DNA of 64,000 bases from Bradyrhizobium sp. 164 (lineage in GTDB: Bacteria > Pseudomonadota > Alphaproteobacteria > Rhizobiales > Xanthobacteraceae): positions 62,001 through 126,000 of the forward strand of contig NZ_JADPKA010000104.1 in assembly GCF_023073715.1 (NCBI RefSeq). Direction: 5' to 3'. A program made the translations under genes and the position numbers. The notes under the pieces were generated by a model, which was given only the letters and a program-made list of their open reading frames with translations, made no database searches and was not told where the DNA came from. Positions 1 to 8,743 of this stretch are shown piece by piece; position 1 is the first letter of the stretch, and each line of letters begins with the position of its first letter.

Positions 1-1014
1 CTCGATCTGGAACGATTCGGTGAAGGCCGCGACGAAGCGCTCGGCGATCTCGAGCACATCTTCCGGCCGCGCCACATTGTTCATGACCAGCGCGAATTCG
101 TCGCCGCCGATGCGCGCGACATGCTCGGCCGCGCGCGTGCAACGCTGCAGGCGGCTTGCAACCTGGACCAGGAATTCGTCGCCGGCGGGATGGCCAAACT
201 GGTCGTTGACCTCCTTGAAGCGATCGAGGTCGAGCAGCAGCACCGCGAATTCCTCGCCTGATAACGCCAGCCGTTTGAGCGCGGCATCGAGCGTTTCGTT
301 GAAGGCGACGCGGTTAGGCAAATGGGTGAGGGGATCCTGCCGCACCGTGCGCTCCGCCTCGAGCTGCTGCATCACGCGACGCGCGAACGAGAACGAATTG
401 ACGAACACGCCGCGGAGCAGCACGCTTCCGTAGACCACGACGAGGAATGCGATCAGCAGGAAGGCGAGATCGCCTTTTCGGCCCAGGCAGATGGCGATGC
501 CGAGGAAGATGGGCGCCGTGAAAGCGATGGCCGCGATCGGGATCGTCGCGAAGGCCAGCGCGCCGCCCGCCAGCATGCCCGAGCACAGGCAGGTGATGAC
601 GAGTTGGCCGCCAGTCGAAGCGTCGGAGAAGAACGCGACCGGGACGATGCCCCAGGCCGTGCCAAGGATGAAGGCGTTGCGCACCAGCCGGTGCATGGCA
701 CGGCGCGAGACGAATTGCGGCTTGGTGATGCGGCGTGTGGCGTGGGATTGCAGGCCGAATGCGATCGCAGCGGCGGCCACGGCGACCGCCCAGATCAGGG
801 CCGGCATCCGGTCCGGCGACTGCCACAGCGCGATGGCCAGCACGATGGCGTTGCAGGCATTGGCCAGCATGATGCCGACGGAATAGCCGAGCACCAGCGA
901 CATCTGTTCGGCCCGAATATGACCGGCGACGGCCTCGTCGGTTGCAGGACCGCCTAACGCCGACAGATCGCCGGCGAACAGCCGTGCGAAATAGCTGGTC
1001 GTTTGAGTCCGCAT
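1..1014 (-). CDS. Membrane-bound GGDEF protein, diguanylate cyclase (C-terminus beyond window)
   Basis: The frame is open from an ATG at 1014 to the window edge, giving 338 residues and continuing beyond. The N-terminal half is hydrophobic, with about six membrane segments between residues 35 and 190, which suggests a MASE-like sensor. A GGDEF domain follows: it begins near a DPLTHLPNR motif and its active-site loop reads RIGGDEFAL close to the edge. That loop is intact, so synthesis of c-di-GMP is expected. The missing part may be only the end of the GGDEF domain or may include an EAL domain; this cannot be seen here. The gene stands alone in the window. Confidence 0.88.
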   Translation of the reverse strand, partial: MRTQTTSYFARLFAGDLSALGGPATDEAVAGHIRAEQMSLVLGYSVGIMLANACNAIVLAIALWQSPDRMPALIWAVAVAAAAIAFGLQSHATRRITKPQFVSRRAMHRLVRNAFILGTAWGIVPVAFFSDASTGGQLVITCLCSGMLAGGALAFATIPIAAIAFTAPIFLGIAICLGRKGDLAFLLIAFLVVVYGSVLLRGVFVNSFSFARRVMQQLEAERTVRQDPLTHLPNRVAFNETLDAALKRLALSGEEFAVLLLDLDRFKEVNDQFGHPAGDEFLVQVASRLQRCTRAAEHVARIGGDEFALVMNNVARPEDVLEIAERFVAAFTESFQIE

Positions 1015-1205
1015 TCGAGAGCCTGGCAGCATCGGCCGTTGGTCCGGCTAGACGCTGAGAATTCGCTACAAACCTTTGACGAACTATGAATTATGCTCGG
1101 CTGCGACCGCCGTCGTGACCACTTCTGCGTGTTCGAAACGAGGGTATCGATAACAAATCGATACAAATGCGCGATGGCAGGGGATGTTCGCCCCTAACTC
1201 CGCTG

Positions 1206-1305
1206 TCATGCCCCGGCTTGACCGGGCATCCAGTACGCCGCGGCCTATCGATTGACTATTGGCGTCTCGGCGTACTGGATGCCCGGTCAAGCCGGGCGAT
1301 GACAC
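1206..1305. repeat. Long imperfect palindrome (REP-like, family B)
   Basis: Two arms of about 29 bases face each other (about 1206-1234 and 1276-1304), built on the words CATCCAGTACGCC and GGCGTACTGGATG, with a short AT-richer centre. It lies in the 303-base gap 1015-1317, where I see no other gene. A degenerate relative lies at 54585-54707. It looks like an intergenic dispersed palindrome and not an insertion sequence, since there is no room for a transposase. Confidence 0.7.
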
Positions 1306-1317
1306 CGGTGTCCGCAA

Positions 1318-1689
1318 TCATCGCCCCAACTGCTTCGGGTCGTAATAGAACCTCTCCTCGATCAGCTGATCGCCCCGCCAGGTCTGCCAGGCGACCTCGT
1401 CGAGCGTCCGGGTGATCCCATCGGCGTTGGTGAAGCTGAAGCACCAGCGGGTCGCGACATGGTCGCCCTCGATCAGGCTCGGCCCAATGCGCACGGCCTT
1501 GACCTCCTTCGAGGCCGCCAGCACGCCGCGCTCCTTGGCGATGAGCTTATCACGGCCAACCGTCGGAGCACCGCTGTTCTCGTAGGTGACGGCATCGGGC
1601 GCGCAGAACTGTTCAATGGCGCCGATGAAGTCTCCTGCTTCCAGCCGCTGCGCAAACGCTTCGACAATGTCACGACTCGGCAATGGCAC
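1318..1689 (-). CDS. SnoaL/NTF2-like domain protein
   Basis: This is a 123-residue protein with the pattern of the SnoaL-like/NTF2 fold: an N-terminal helix (VEAFAQRLEAGDF), a central strand region and a C-terminal ERFYYDP strand. Members act as small hydrolases, isomerases or ligand-binding proteins; the substrate is unknown. The start codon is GTG. It is divergent from the TetR gene at 1854, and the intervening DNA carries overlapping palindromes (1703-1738) beginning 14 bases upstream of the start, so the TetR protein probably controls it. No catalytic residue can be assigned from sequence alone. Confidence 0.75.
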   Translation of the reverse strand: MPLPSRDIVEAFAQRLEAGDFIGAIEQFCAPDAVTYENSGAPTVGRDKLIAKERGVLAASKEVKAVRIGPSLIEGDHVATRWCFSFTNADGITRTLDEVAWQTWRGDQLIEERFYYDPKQLGR

Positions 1690-1702
1690 ACCTCACGACT
1701 AA

Positions 1703-1738
1703 ACCGACTTATGGTCGGTAAATACCGACCGGTGGTCG
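1703..1738. promoter_or_regulatory. Overlapping TetR-type operators
   Basis: Three inverted repeats share half-sites: ACCGAC (1703-1708) with GTCGGT (1714-1719); GGTCGGT (1713-1719) with ACCGACC (1724-1730), separated by AAAT; and CGACC (1726-1730) with GGTCG (1734-1738). They lie between divergent genes, next to the GTG of the SnoaL gene and about 115 bases before the TetR ATG. Control by that TetR protein is inferred. Confidence 0.6.
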
Positions 1739-1853
1739 AAAAGTCAACTGGCCGCCTGCGCCGAACTCGACTAAAGCGAGAGTGAGTTGAACCGGTGCGA
1801 GCCGAGAACTCACGTCTCCCGAAGGGAGAGTATTCTGAACCCAGACGAGACAC

Positions 1854-2444
1854 ATGGCGAAACAGGCGGAGCGGCGGGCGGCGACCACGGAAGCGATCCT
1901 GACGGCGGCGCGCCGCCTGTTCGGGACACAAGGCTTCGCCGCCACCACCATGGACGAGATCGCGGAGGGGGCCCGCATCGCCAAGGGCGCGGTCTATCAT
2001 CACTTCAAGACCAAGGAGGCGGTGTTCGAAGCCGTGTTCGACCAGGTCTCGCGCGACCTCGTTGTCGAGATCGACAGCGCCGCGCGCGCCGAGAAGGACG
2101 TGCTCGCCGCTATGGTTGCCGGTACCCAGCATTACTTTGCGGCGACGGCAAAGGGCCCCACCGGCCAGATCATCCTGCGCGACGGGCCAGCCGTGCTCGG
2201 CTGGGAACGTTGGCGCGAGATCGACGCCAAGCACTTCGGTGGCAAGCTGCCGCGCACCCTTGCGGCGGCGATGGAGACCGGCCTGATCGCGCGACAGCCG
2301 GTCGAGCCGCTGGCGCGGCTGCTGCTCGGCGCAGTCACGGAGGCCGCGGTCGCCTGCGCCGGGCGCGCTGATATCGCAAGGGCGGGCGCGGAATATGCCC
2401 GTGCGTTCAGGTCGCTGGTCGAGGCGCTGCGCCTGCATGCATGA
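1854..2444 (+). CDS. TetR/AcrR family transcriptional regulator
   Basis: The 196-residue protein has a typical TetR N-terminal helix-turn-helix (AILTAARRLFGTQGF, then TTMDEIAEGARIAKGAVYHHF, residues about 12-55) followed by a variable helical ligand domain. It is divergent from the SnoaL-like gene and 55 bases upstream of the GMC oxidoreductase in the same direction, so it may regulate either or both. The palindromes at 1703-1738 are the obvious candidate operator. The inducer is unknown. Confidence 0.85.
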   Translation: MAKQAERRAATTEAILTAARRLFGTQGFAATTMDEIAEGARIAKGAVYHHFKTKEAVFEAVFDQVSRDLVVEIDSAARAEKDVLAAMVAGTQHYFAATAKGPTGQIILRDGPAVLGWERWREIDAKHFGGKLPRTLAAAMETGLIARQPVEPLARLLLGAVTEAAVACAGRADIARAGAEYARAFRSLVEALRLHA

Positions 2445-2499
2445 TTGTGCTAAGTGACGAAGCTGGAAACGCCAACACCAACAAAAAGAACAGTAGCGC

Positions 2500-4125
2500 A
2501 TGAACGCAAATTCCTCCCACGCGCCGTCCGATCCCGAATTCGACTACATCATCGTCGGTGCCGGCTCAGCCGGCTGCGTGCTCGCCAACCGGCTCTCGGC
2601 GAATGGCAAGCACCGCGTGCTGCTGCTCGAAGCCGGGCCGAAGGATTCCAACATCTGGATCCACGTGCCGCTCGGCTACGGCAAGCTGTTTAAGGAAAAG
2701 TCCGTCAACTGGATGTACCAGACCGAGCCGGAGCCCGAGCTGAAGGGGCGCCACGTCTTCCAGCCGCGCGGCAAGACGCTGGGCGGCTCCAGTTCGATCA
2801 ACGGCCTGCTCTATGTCCGCGGTCAGCACGAGGACTACGACCGCTGGCGCCAGCTCGGCAACACCGGCTGGGGTTATGACGACGTGCTGCCCTACTTCAA
2901 GAAGGCCGAGAACCAGTCGCGCGGTGCCGACCAATATCACGGCAGCGGCGGCCCGCTGCCGGTGTCCGACATGATCGTGACCGATCCGCTGTCGAAGGCG
3001 TTCATCGACGCCGCGGTCGAGACCGGTCTGCCCTACAATCCGGATTTTAATGGCGCCACGCAGGAAGGCGTCGGCCTATTCCAGACCACGACGCGCAATG
3101 GCCGCCGCGCTTCCACGGCGGTGGCCTATCTCGGCCCCGCCAAGTCGCGCAGCAATCTCAAGATCGAGACCTCCGCACACGCTCAGCGCGTCCTGTTCGA
3201 AGGGCGGCGGGCGGTCGGCGTCGAATACCGGCAAGGCGCGGCCTTGCGCCGTGCGCGGGCCCGCAAGGAAATCGTGCTGTCGAGCGGGGCCTACAACTCG
3301 CCGCAACTGCTTCAGCTCTCCGGCGTCGGCCCGGCCGATCTCCTCCGCACGCATGGTATCGACCTCGTGCTGGAGGCGCCGGGTGTCGGCCACGATCTTC
3401 AGGACCACATGCAGGTCCGCATCGTGATGCGCTGCTCGCAGAAGATCACGCTCAACGACACCATCAATCATCCGCTGCGCCGCACGATGGCGGGCGCACG
3501 TTACGCGCTGTTCCGGAAGGGCTGGCTGACGATCGCGGCCGGCACAGCGGGCGCGTTCTTCAAGACTAGCCCGCGGCTCGCTTCGCCCGACATCCAGGTG
3601 CACTTCCTGCCGTTCTCGACCGACAAGATGGGCGAGAAGCTGCACGATTTCTCCGGCTTCACCGCCTCCGTATGCCAGCTTCGGCCCGAAAGCCGCGGGA
3701 CCTTGCGCATCAAAAGTGCCGACCCGACCGTGCCGCCGGAGATCCGCATCAACTACATGTCGACCGAGACCGATCGCACCACCAACGTCGAAGGCCTGAA
3801 GATCCTGCGCAAGATCCTGAGCGCGCCGGCGCTGAAGCCGTTCGTCGCTGGCGAGGTCGATCCCGGCACGAAAGTATCCACGGATGCGGAGCTGCTGGAT
3901 TTCTGCCGCGAGCGCGGCAGCACCATCTACCATCCGACCTCGACCTGTCGTATGGGCAACGACGCGCTCGCGGTGGTCGACCAACGGCTGAAGGTGAGGG
4001 GGCTTGACGCCCTCCGCGTCGTTGACGGCTCGATCATGCCGGACCTGGTGTCGGGGAACACCAACGCGCCCATCATCATGATCGCCGAAAAGGCCTCCGA
4101 CATGATATTGGAGGATGCGCGCTAA
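2500..4125 (+). CDS. GMC-family FAD-dependent oxidoreductase (choline/alcohol dehydrogenase-like)
   Basis: The 541-residue protein starts with the FAD-binding Rossmann motif GAGSAG (about residues 19-24). It then carries the GMC signature RGKTLGGSSSINGL and, near the C-terminus, the segment IYHPTSTCRMG containing the catalytic His, then VVDGSIMPDLVSGNTNAP. Length and motifs fit choline dehydrogenase/alkanol dehydrogenase relatives; no betaine genes are nearby, so the substrate may be an alcohol or polyethylene-glycol-like compound. It follows the TetR gene by 55 bases and is followed 26 bases later by the hemC homologue, which looks like juxtaposition more than shared function. There is no signal peptide. 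Confidence 0.88.
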   Translation: MNANSSHAPSDPEFDYIIVGAGSAGCVLANRLSANGKHRVLLLEAGPKDSNIWIHVPLGYGKLFKEKSVNWMYQTEPEPELKGRHVFQPRGKTLGGSSSINGLLYVRGQHEDYDRWRQLGNTGWGYDDVLPYFKKAENQSRGADQYHGSGGPLPVSDMIVTDPLSKAFIDAAVETGLPYNPDFNGATQEGVGLFQTTTRNGRRASTAVAYLGPAKSRSNLKIETSAHAQRVLFEGRRAVGVEYRQGAALRRARARKEIVLSSGAYNSPQLLQLSGVGPADLLRTHGIDLVLEAPGVGHDLQDHMQVRIVMRCSQKITLNDTINHPLRRTMAGARYALFRKGWLTIAAGTAGAFFKTSPRLASPDIQVHFLPFSTDKMGEKLHDFSGFTASVCQLRPESRGTLRIKSADPTVPPEIRINYMSTETDRTTNVEGLKILRKILSAPALKPFVAGEVDPGTKVSTDAELLDFCRERGSTIYHPTSTCRMGNDALAVVDQRLKVRGLDALRVVDGSIMPDLVSGNTNAPIIMIAEKASDMILEDAR

Positions 4126-4151
4126 CCCGCGCGCTTCGAGAGGACAAAGAC

Positions 4152-5132
4152 TTGGCTACGCGATTCAAGATCGGCACCCGCAAGAGCGCGATGGCGCTGG
4201 CACAGACGGAAGAGATTGTGCGCTGCCTGACCGCCGCCGTGCCCCATCTCGACGTCGAGATCGTCAAATTCGACACGACGGGCGATCTCGACCAGACCAG
4301 CAAGCTCCTGCCCCACGGCGGCAAGGGCGGCGCCTTCGTGGCGCAGATCCGCGCCGCCGTGCTCTCGGGCGAATTGCAGGCGGCGATGCACTCGCTTAAG
4401 GACATGCCGGGCAACGAGGACACGCCCGGCCTCGTGATCGGCGCCACGCTGTCGCGCGATCCGCCCAGTGACGCGCTGGTGCTGCGTTATGGCGTGACGC
4501 TGGAGACGTTTCGGCAAGCGCGCGGCCGAGGCTTCAAGATCGGCACCAATGCCGTACGGCGCGCAGCCTATGCGCGTCGGCTCTTTCCGGAGGCAGAGAT
4601 CATTCATTTTCGCGGTGCGGCCGACACGCGTGTGCGCAAGCTCGACAACAAGACGAAGCAGCGTCTGCCCGATGGCGGCGAGGTGGGTCCCGCGGATGCG
4701 CTGATCATGGCGCGCTCCGGCCTTGATCGCGTCGGCCTTTCCCATCGCATCGCTTACGAATTCACGCCGGCGGAGATGCTGCCGGCCGCAGGCCAGGGCA
4801 TCGTCGCCGTTGAATGCGCGGCGCAAGATTGGCAGACGCGGCAAATCCTTGCATCGATCGACGATCCCGCCGCGCACGCCTGTGCCAACGCGGAGCGCGA
4901 AGTGCTATGGGTGCTCAACGGCCACTGCAATTCGCCGGTGGCGAGCTTTTCGACCAGCGCCGGCGATCGGATGTCGCTGACGGCGTCCGTGCTCGACCTC
5001 TCCGGCAACACCATCATCGAGGCCTCGCGTTCAGGCCCCGCCAACCGCCCGCGCGAACTCGGTCGTGCGGTGGGTCTGGATCTGCTGGCCAAGGGTGCCG
5101 CCGAGATCATCGAGCGCAGCCGGCCGCGCTAG
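4152..5132 (+). CDS. hemC: Porphobilinogen deaminase (hydroxymethylbilane synthase) homologue, diverged
   Basis: HemC polymerises four porphobilinogens into hydroxymethylbilane in tetrapyrrole synthesis. The 326-residue product keeps the family landmarks: IGTRKSAMALAQ, the catalytic KD pair in HSLKDMP, the Arg pair in GTNAVRR, and the Cys in LNGHCNSP that should hold the dipyrromethane cofactor. Several usually strict motifs are changed: GTSS is GTNA, RGNV is RGAA, and the glycine before the cofactor Cys is His. The start is TTG, with GAGGA upstream (AGAGGACAAAGAC). The convergent neighbour is hemE. It may be the organism's main HemC or a diverged paralogue. Confidence 0.82.
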   Translation: MATRFKIGTRKSAMALAQTEEIVRCLTAAVPHLDVEIVKFDTTGDLDQTSKLLPHGGKGGAFVAQIRAAVLSGELQAAMHSLKDMPGNEDTPGLVIGATLSRDPPSDALVLRYGVTLETFRQARGRGFKIGTNAVRRAAYARRLFPEAEIIHFRGAADTRVRKLDNKTKQRLPDGGEVGPADALIMARSGLDRVGLSHRIAYEFTPAEMLPAAGQGIVAVECAAQDWQTRQILASIDDPAAHACANAEREVLWVLNGHCNSPVASFSTSAGDRMSLTASVLDLSGNTIIEASRSGPANRPRELGRAVGLDLLAKGAAEIIERSRPR

Positions 5133-5176
5133 CCTGCCTGCGAGATCATAATCCGCGATGATGTCATCGTGCCCCT

Positions 5177-5280
5177 GTTTTGCCCGACGTGTCAAACGCG
5201 CCGGGTGAGTCATGCTGGCTTAGATTTTTCAATGACTTGTCTACTGTGCATGGGGTTGTTTTCGCGCTTTTTGTTTTGCC
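5177..5280. repeat. Possible dispersed intergenic repeat
   Basis: The stretch between the stop codons of hemC and hemE is less GC-rich than its surroundings and contains the words CCCGACGTGTCAAA and CTACTGTGCATGGGG. From memory, similar text recurs between genes in Bradyrhizobium genomes. There is no second copy in this window, so this rests on recollection only. It has no ORF and no strong terminator hairpin. Confidence 0.35.
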
Positions 5281-5301
5281 GCGTCCCACCTGCGAAATAA
5301 A

Positions 5302-6336
5302 TCAGCCCCGCACGCGCTTCAGCATCTGCTCGACATGGGCGATCGGCGTTTCCGGCTGGATGCCGTGCCCGAGATTGAAGATCAGCCGCCCTTGCCCAAA
5401 ATTCGCCAGCACGTCGTCGATGGCCCGGTCGAGGGCGGTACCCCCAGTGATCAACACCAGCGGATCGAGATTACCCTGAACGGCGACCTTGCTCTGCACG
5501 CGCTCGCGGATGAAGGCCGGCTCCGCGGTCCAGTCAATGCTCACCGCGTTCACGCTGGTCGTCTCGACATAGCCAGGCAACTGCGCGCCGGCGCCGCGCG
5601 GGAAGCCGATGATCTTCGCATCCGGCACCTTGGCGCGCACGCCTTCGACGATGCGCCGCGTCGGTTCGATCGACCAGCGCGCGAACTCTGCCGGCGGCAG
5701 CACGCCGGCCCAGGTGTCGAAGATCTGCAAGGCGTCGGCGCCAGCGGTGAGCTGCGCCAGCAGATATTCGACCGAGTTGTCGACCAGCACGTCGATAATC
5801 TCTGCAAACGCCTCCGGATGCTGGTAGGCCATCAGGCGCGCTGGTGCCTGGTCGGGCGTGCCCTGGCCGGCGACCATGTAGGTCGCTACCGTCCATGGCG
5901 CGCCGCAGAAGCCGATCAGCGCGATCTCGGGAGCGAGCGCGCCGCGCACGATCCGCAGCGCCTCGAACACGGGTGCGAGCTTGGAGAAGTCGGCGCGCGC
6001 GGCCAGCGTCGCAATCTTCGCCGGGTCATCCAGCGGTTCGAGCCGCGGGCCTTCGCCGACCTCGAAACGCACGGAGCGGCCGAGCGCATAGGGGATCACC
6101 AGGATGTCCGAGAAGATGATCGCGGCATCGAAGCCGAATCGCCGGATGGGTTGCAGCGTCACCTCCGCGGCAAGCTCCGGATTGAAGCAGAGATCGAGGA
6201 AGCCGCCCGCCTTGGCGCGCACCTCGCGATATTCCGGCAAGTAGCGGCCGGCCTGCCGCATCATCCACATGGGCGGGATGGCCTGGCGCTGGCCGGAGAG
6301 CACGTCGATGAAGGGCTTTGACGCAGACTGGGGCAC
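5302..6336 (-). CDS. hemE: Uroporphyrinogen decarboxylase
   Basis: HemE removes four carboxyl groups from uroporphyrinogen III to give coproporphyrinogen III in cytosolic haem synthesis. The 344-residue protein has the N-terminal signature PPMWMMRQAGRYLPEYR, the catalytic-Asp region IIFSDILVIPYALG, GFCGAPWTVATYM, and the C-terminal FNLGHGIQPETP. Length is normal for the family. The start codon is GTG with AGGA six bases upstream. It converges with the hemC homologue and is divergent from a stress-promoter-driven small gene. Confidence 0.95.
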   Translation of the reverse strand: MPQSASKPFIDVLSGQRQAIPPMWMMRQAGRYLPEYREVRAKAGGFLDLCFNPELAAEVTLQPIRRFGFDAAIIFSDILVIPYALGRSVRFEVGEGPRLEPLDDPAKIATLAARADFSKLAPVFEALRIVRGALAPEIALIGFCGAPWTVATYMVAGQGTPDQAPARLMAYQHPEAFAEIIDVLVDNSVEYLLAQLTAGADALQIFDTWAGVLPPAEFARWSIEPTRRIVEGVRAKVPDAKIIGFPRGAGAQLPGYVETTSVNAVSIDWTAEPAFIRERVQSKVAVQGNLDPLVLITGGTALDRAIDDVLANFGQGRLIFNLGHGIQPETPIAHVEQMLKRVRG

Positions 6337-6396
6337 GAATGGTCCTGAAGAGAGTTATGGCTCCTGATACACTGCCGCGGCCCCCAGCGGAACAGG

Positions 6397-6421
6397 GGAA
6401 CCAGCGCAATCGGGCCGCGTT
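6397..6421 (+). promoter_or_regulatory. EcfG-type general stress promoter
   Basis: GGAAC at 6397-6401 and CGTT at 6418-6421 are separated by exactly 16 bases, matching the alphaproteobacterial EcfG sigma factor consensus GGAAC-N16/17-CGTT. The -10 element ends 21 bases before the ATG at 6443. It points into the small gene and away from hemE. Confidence 0.7.
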
Positions 6422-6442
6422 GACCAGCCAATGGAGGAGATC

Positions 6443-6658
6443 ATGGCTGAGAGATTCAACCCTGCGCCGCACGACAAGCATGCCGATGACCTGCGCGAGG
6501 CGCTCGCCGCCGATCGCAACGCCAAGCTCGACGGCGGTCTGAAGGATACGTTTCCGGCCTCCGATCCCGTCAGCGTCGCGCAACCGACACCCTCGAAGGC
6601 GGATGCGGATGCCGAGCACCCCACGCTCTGGGAGAAAGTCAAGGCCATCTTCAGCTAG
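6443..6658 (+). CDS. Small conserved acidic protein, predicted general stress gene
   Basis: The 71-residue soluble protein contains a KDTFPASDPVS segment and ends in LWEKVKAIFS. I recognise the pattern from rhizobial small hypothetical proteins but know of no function. An in-frame ATG at 6431 exists, but the ATG at 6443 has GGAG just upstream and is preferred. A perfect EcfG-type promoter lies at 6397-6421, so induction in the general stress response is predicted. Confidence 0.72.
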   Translation: MAERFNPAPHDKHADDLREALAADRNAKLDGGLKDTFPASDPVSVAQPTPSKADADAEHPTLWEKVKAIFS

Positions 6659-6829
6659 CGGGCGGGAGTCGTTCCCGAGAGGCGCGGTAATGTTCTGTTA
6701 GCAATGCGCTGATGCTTGCGTCCGTACGACTACGGGAAAGAGCGCATATCGCCGCGCATTACCGCGGTTATTTCAGAGTTCACTGGCAGAAGCGGCAGAG
6801 TTTCCGAAAAGATCGGAGAATTCTGCCGC

Positions 6830-8734
6830 ATGAGTGCTGCGACCCAAAAAGCCGGATGGAGCCGTCTGCCGCTGCGCGCGGCGGCGTTCGTCGTGCTGAC
6901 CTGCGTGACCATTCTCGGGGTCAGCGGCTGGCGCGAGTGGGCCGCGCGCGATGCGGTGCTCAAGAGTGCCGAGACCGAAATGGCGAACGTTGCCCGTTCG
7001 CTGACACAGCATGCAGAGGACAGCCTCGATCTGCTGGATTCGGGCGTCGTCGGCGTCGTCAGCCGGCTAGAGATGGACGGCGCCGGCCCGGCCACGATCG
7101 CGAAGCTGCGCACCCTGCTGGAAGCGCGCAAGAGGGCCGTTGAGCGCATTCACAGCCTCGCCATCATCGACGATCAGGGCAATTGGCTGACCTTGCCCGG
7201 CACGATCGGCTCGACCTTCAGCGACGACGCGTTCTTCCGTCATCATCAGCTCTCTGCGAAACGAGAGGCCCATGTCGGCCGCCCCGTGAAGAGCCTACTG
7301 GACGGCGAATGGGTCGTCACCCTGTCGCGTCGCTTCAACAAGCCGGACGGCAGCTTCGGCGGCGTGGTGCTCGCGACCATCAGCTCGGAATATCTTTCGC
7401 ATTTCTACGAGCAGTTCGAGATCGGCCGCAACAGTTCGGTGGCGCTGACGCATGGCGACGGTCTGATCGTTGCGCGCAACCCGAGTAACGACAAATTCGT
7501 GGCCCGCAACGTCGGCGACACACCGCTGTTCCGCGACGCCAGCCTGCAGCAGCCGGGCGGCGCCTATCATTTCAAGTCGCCGCTGGACGGCGCCCAGCGC
7601 GTCAGCTTCTTCAAGCGCAGCAGCCGTTACCCCTTGGTCCTGCTCGCCACCGTCGATAAGGACGAACTGCTGGCGCCCTGGCGCGCAGCCGCGATCTCCC
7701 GCATGCTTTACGTGGTCGCCCTGGTGATGCTGATCGCGGTCATCGGTGCCGTACTGGTGCGGCAGCTGCAACGGGGCCAGCGCATGGCCGCAGCCCTGAT
7801 CGAAAAGGAGGCTCACTTCCGCCTGCTCGCGGAAGGCTCTAGCGATATGGTGACCCGCATCGGGCTCGACGAGCGGCTGCGCTATGTCTCGCCCTCGTCG
7901 GTGCGCCTCGTCGGCTGGCGCGCCAATCAACTGATCGGCACGCCCGCGCTCGCGGGCGTCAATCCGGAGGATCGGCCGCAGGTTCAGGCGATCGTCGACG
8001 CCATGAAGCGTGGCGAGAAGGAGGAGGCGCGCCTCGTCTATCGCAACTCGCACCGGGAGAACGGCGAAGTCTGGCTCGAATCGACCATGCGGGTGACACG
8101 CAAGGCCAACGGTAACATCGACGGCGTGGTGGCGATCTCGCGCGACATCACCGAACACAAGAAGCTGGAGACCAGGCTTGAGACGCTCGCGATCGAGGAC
8201 AGCCTCACCGGCCTTGCCAACCGCCGCCGCTTCGACGAACGTCTGAAGGACGAGTGGGCGCGCGCCTATCGCGACCGCTCCAGCCTCGCCTTGCTGATGG
8301 TCGACGTCGACCACTTCAAGGCCTACAACGACGAATACGGCCATCCTGCCGGCGATGCCTGCCTCCGCCGGGTGGCGCAGGTCATCGCGGCCGAGATGCA
8401 GCGTCCCGGCGATCTGGCGGCGCGCTATGGCGGCGAGGAGTTCGCCATCCTGCTGCCGAACACCGATGCCGAGGGCTGCGCCCGGATCGGCGACCGGATT
8501 CGACGGGCGATCCGCGAGGCGGGCCTCGTCCACACCAGCAACTGTGCCACCGGTTGCGTTACCGCTTCGCTCGGAGGCGCAGCCTGCCGGCCGGTGCTGG
8601 AGCGCACGGCGGGCGTGGCCTCGCTCGTCGAGGCGGCCGATCAGGCGCTCTACGCCGCGAAAGAGGCCGGGCGCAACCGGTTGATGATGTCGGGCGAGGT
8701 GGCCAGCCTGATGCTCAAGGCGTCCGGTCAGTAG
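6830..8734 (+). CDS. Sensor diguanylate cyclase (dCache-PAS-GGDEF)
   Basis: Starting at the ATG at 6830 (GATCGGAG upstream) the product has 634 residues. Membrane segment 1 is at about 15-33. A periplasmic Cache-like sensor with an IIDDQGNW strand follows to about residue 280, then membrane segment 2 (about 287-306), a PAS domain (FRLLAEGSSDMVTRI to VAISRDITEHKK) and a GGDEF domain with EDSLTGLANRRRF and the active loop RYGGEEF. It should make c-di-GMP in response to an extracellular small molecule. An upstream ATG at 6716 would add 38 unlikely residues. Confidence 0.9.
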   Translation: MSAATQKAGWSRLPLRAAAFVVLTCVTILGVSGWREWAARDAVLKSAETEMANVARSLTQHAEDSLDLLDSGVVGVVSRLEMDGAGPATIAKLRTLLEARKRAVERIHSLAIIDDQGNWLTLPGTIGSTFSDDAFFRHHQLSAKREAHVGRPVKSLLDGEWVVTLSRRFNKPDGSFGGVVLATISSEYLSHFYEQFEIGRNSSVALTHGDGLIVARNPSNDKFVARNVGDTPLFRDASLQQPGGAYHFKSPLDGAQRVSFFKRSSRYPLVLLATVDKDELLAPWRAAAISRMLYVVALVMLIAVIGAVLVRQLQRGQRMAAALIEKEAHFRLLAEGSSDMVTRIGLDERLRYVSPSSVRLVGWRANQLIGTPALAGVNPEDRPQVQAIVDAMKRGEKEEARLVYRNSHRENGEVWLESTMRVTRKANGNIDGVVAISRDITEHKKLETRLETLAIEDSLTGLANRRRFDERLKDEWARAYRDRSSLALLMVDVDHFKAYNDEYGHPAGDACLRRVAQVIAAEMQRPGDLAARYGGEEFAILLPNTDAEGCARIGDRIRRAIREAGLVHTSNCATGCVTASLGGAACRPVLERTAGVASLVEAADQALYAAKEAGRNRLMMSGEVASLMLKASGQ

Positions 8735-8743
8735 CTCATCGTT

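Noticed and set aside
1206..1305. Insertion-sequence ends
   Set aside because: The arms enclose only about 40 bases with no transposase and no visible target duplication; a REP-like palindrome fits better.
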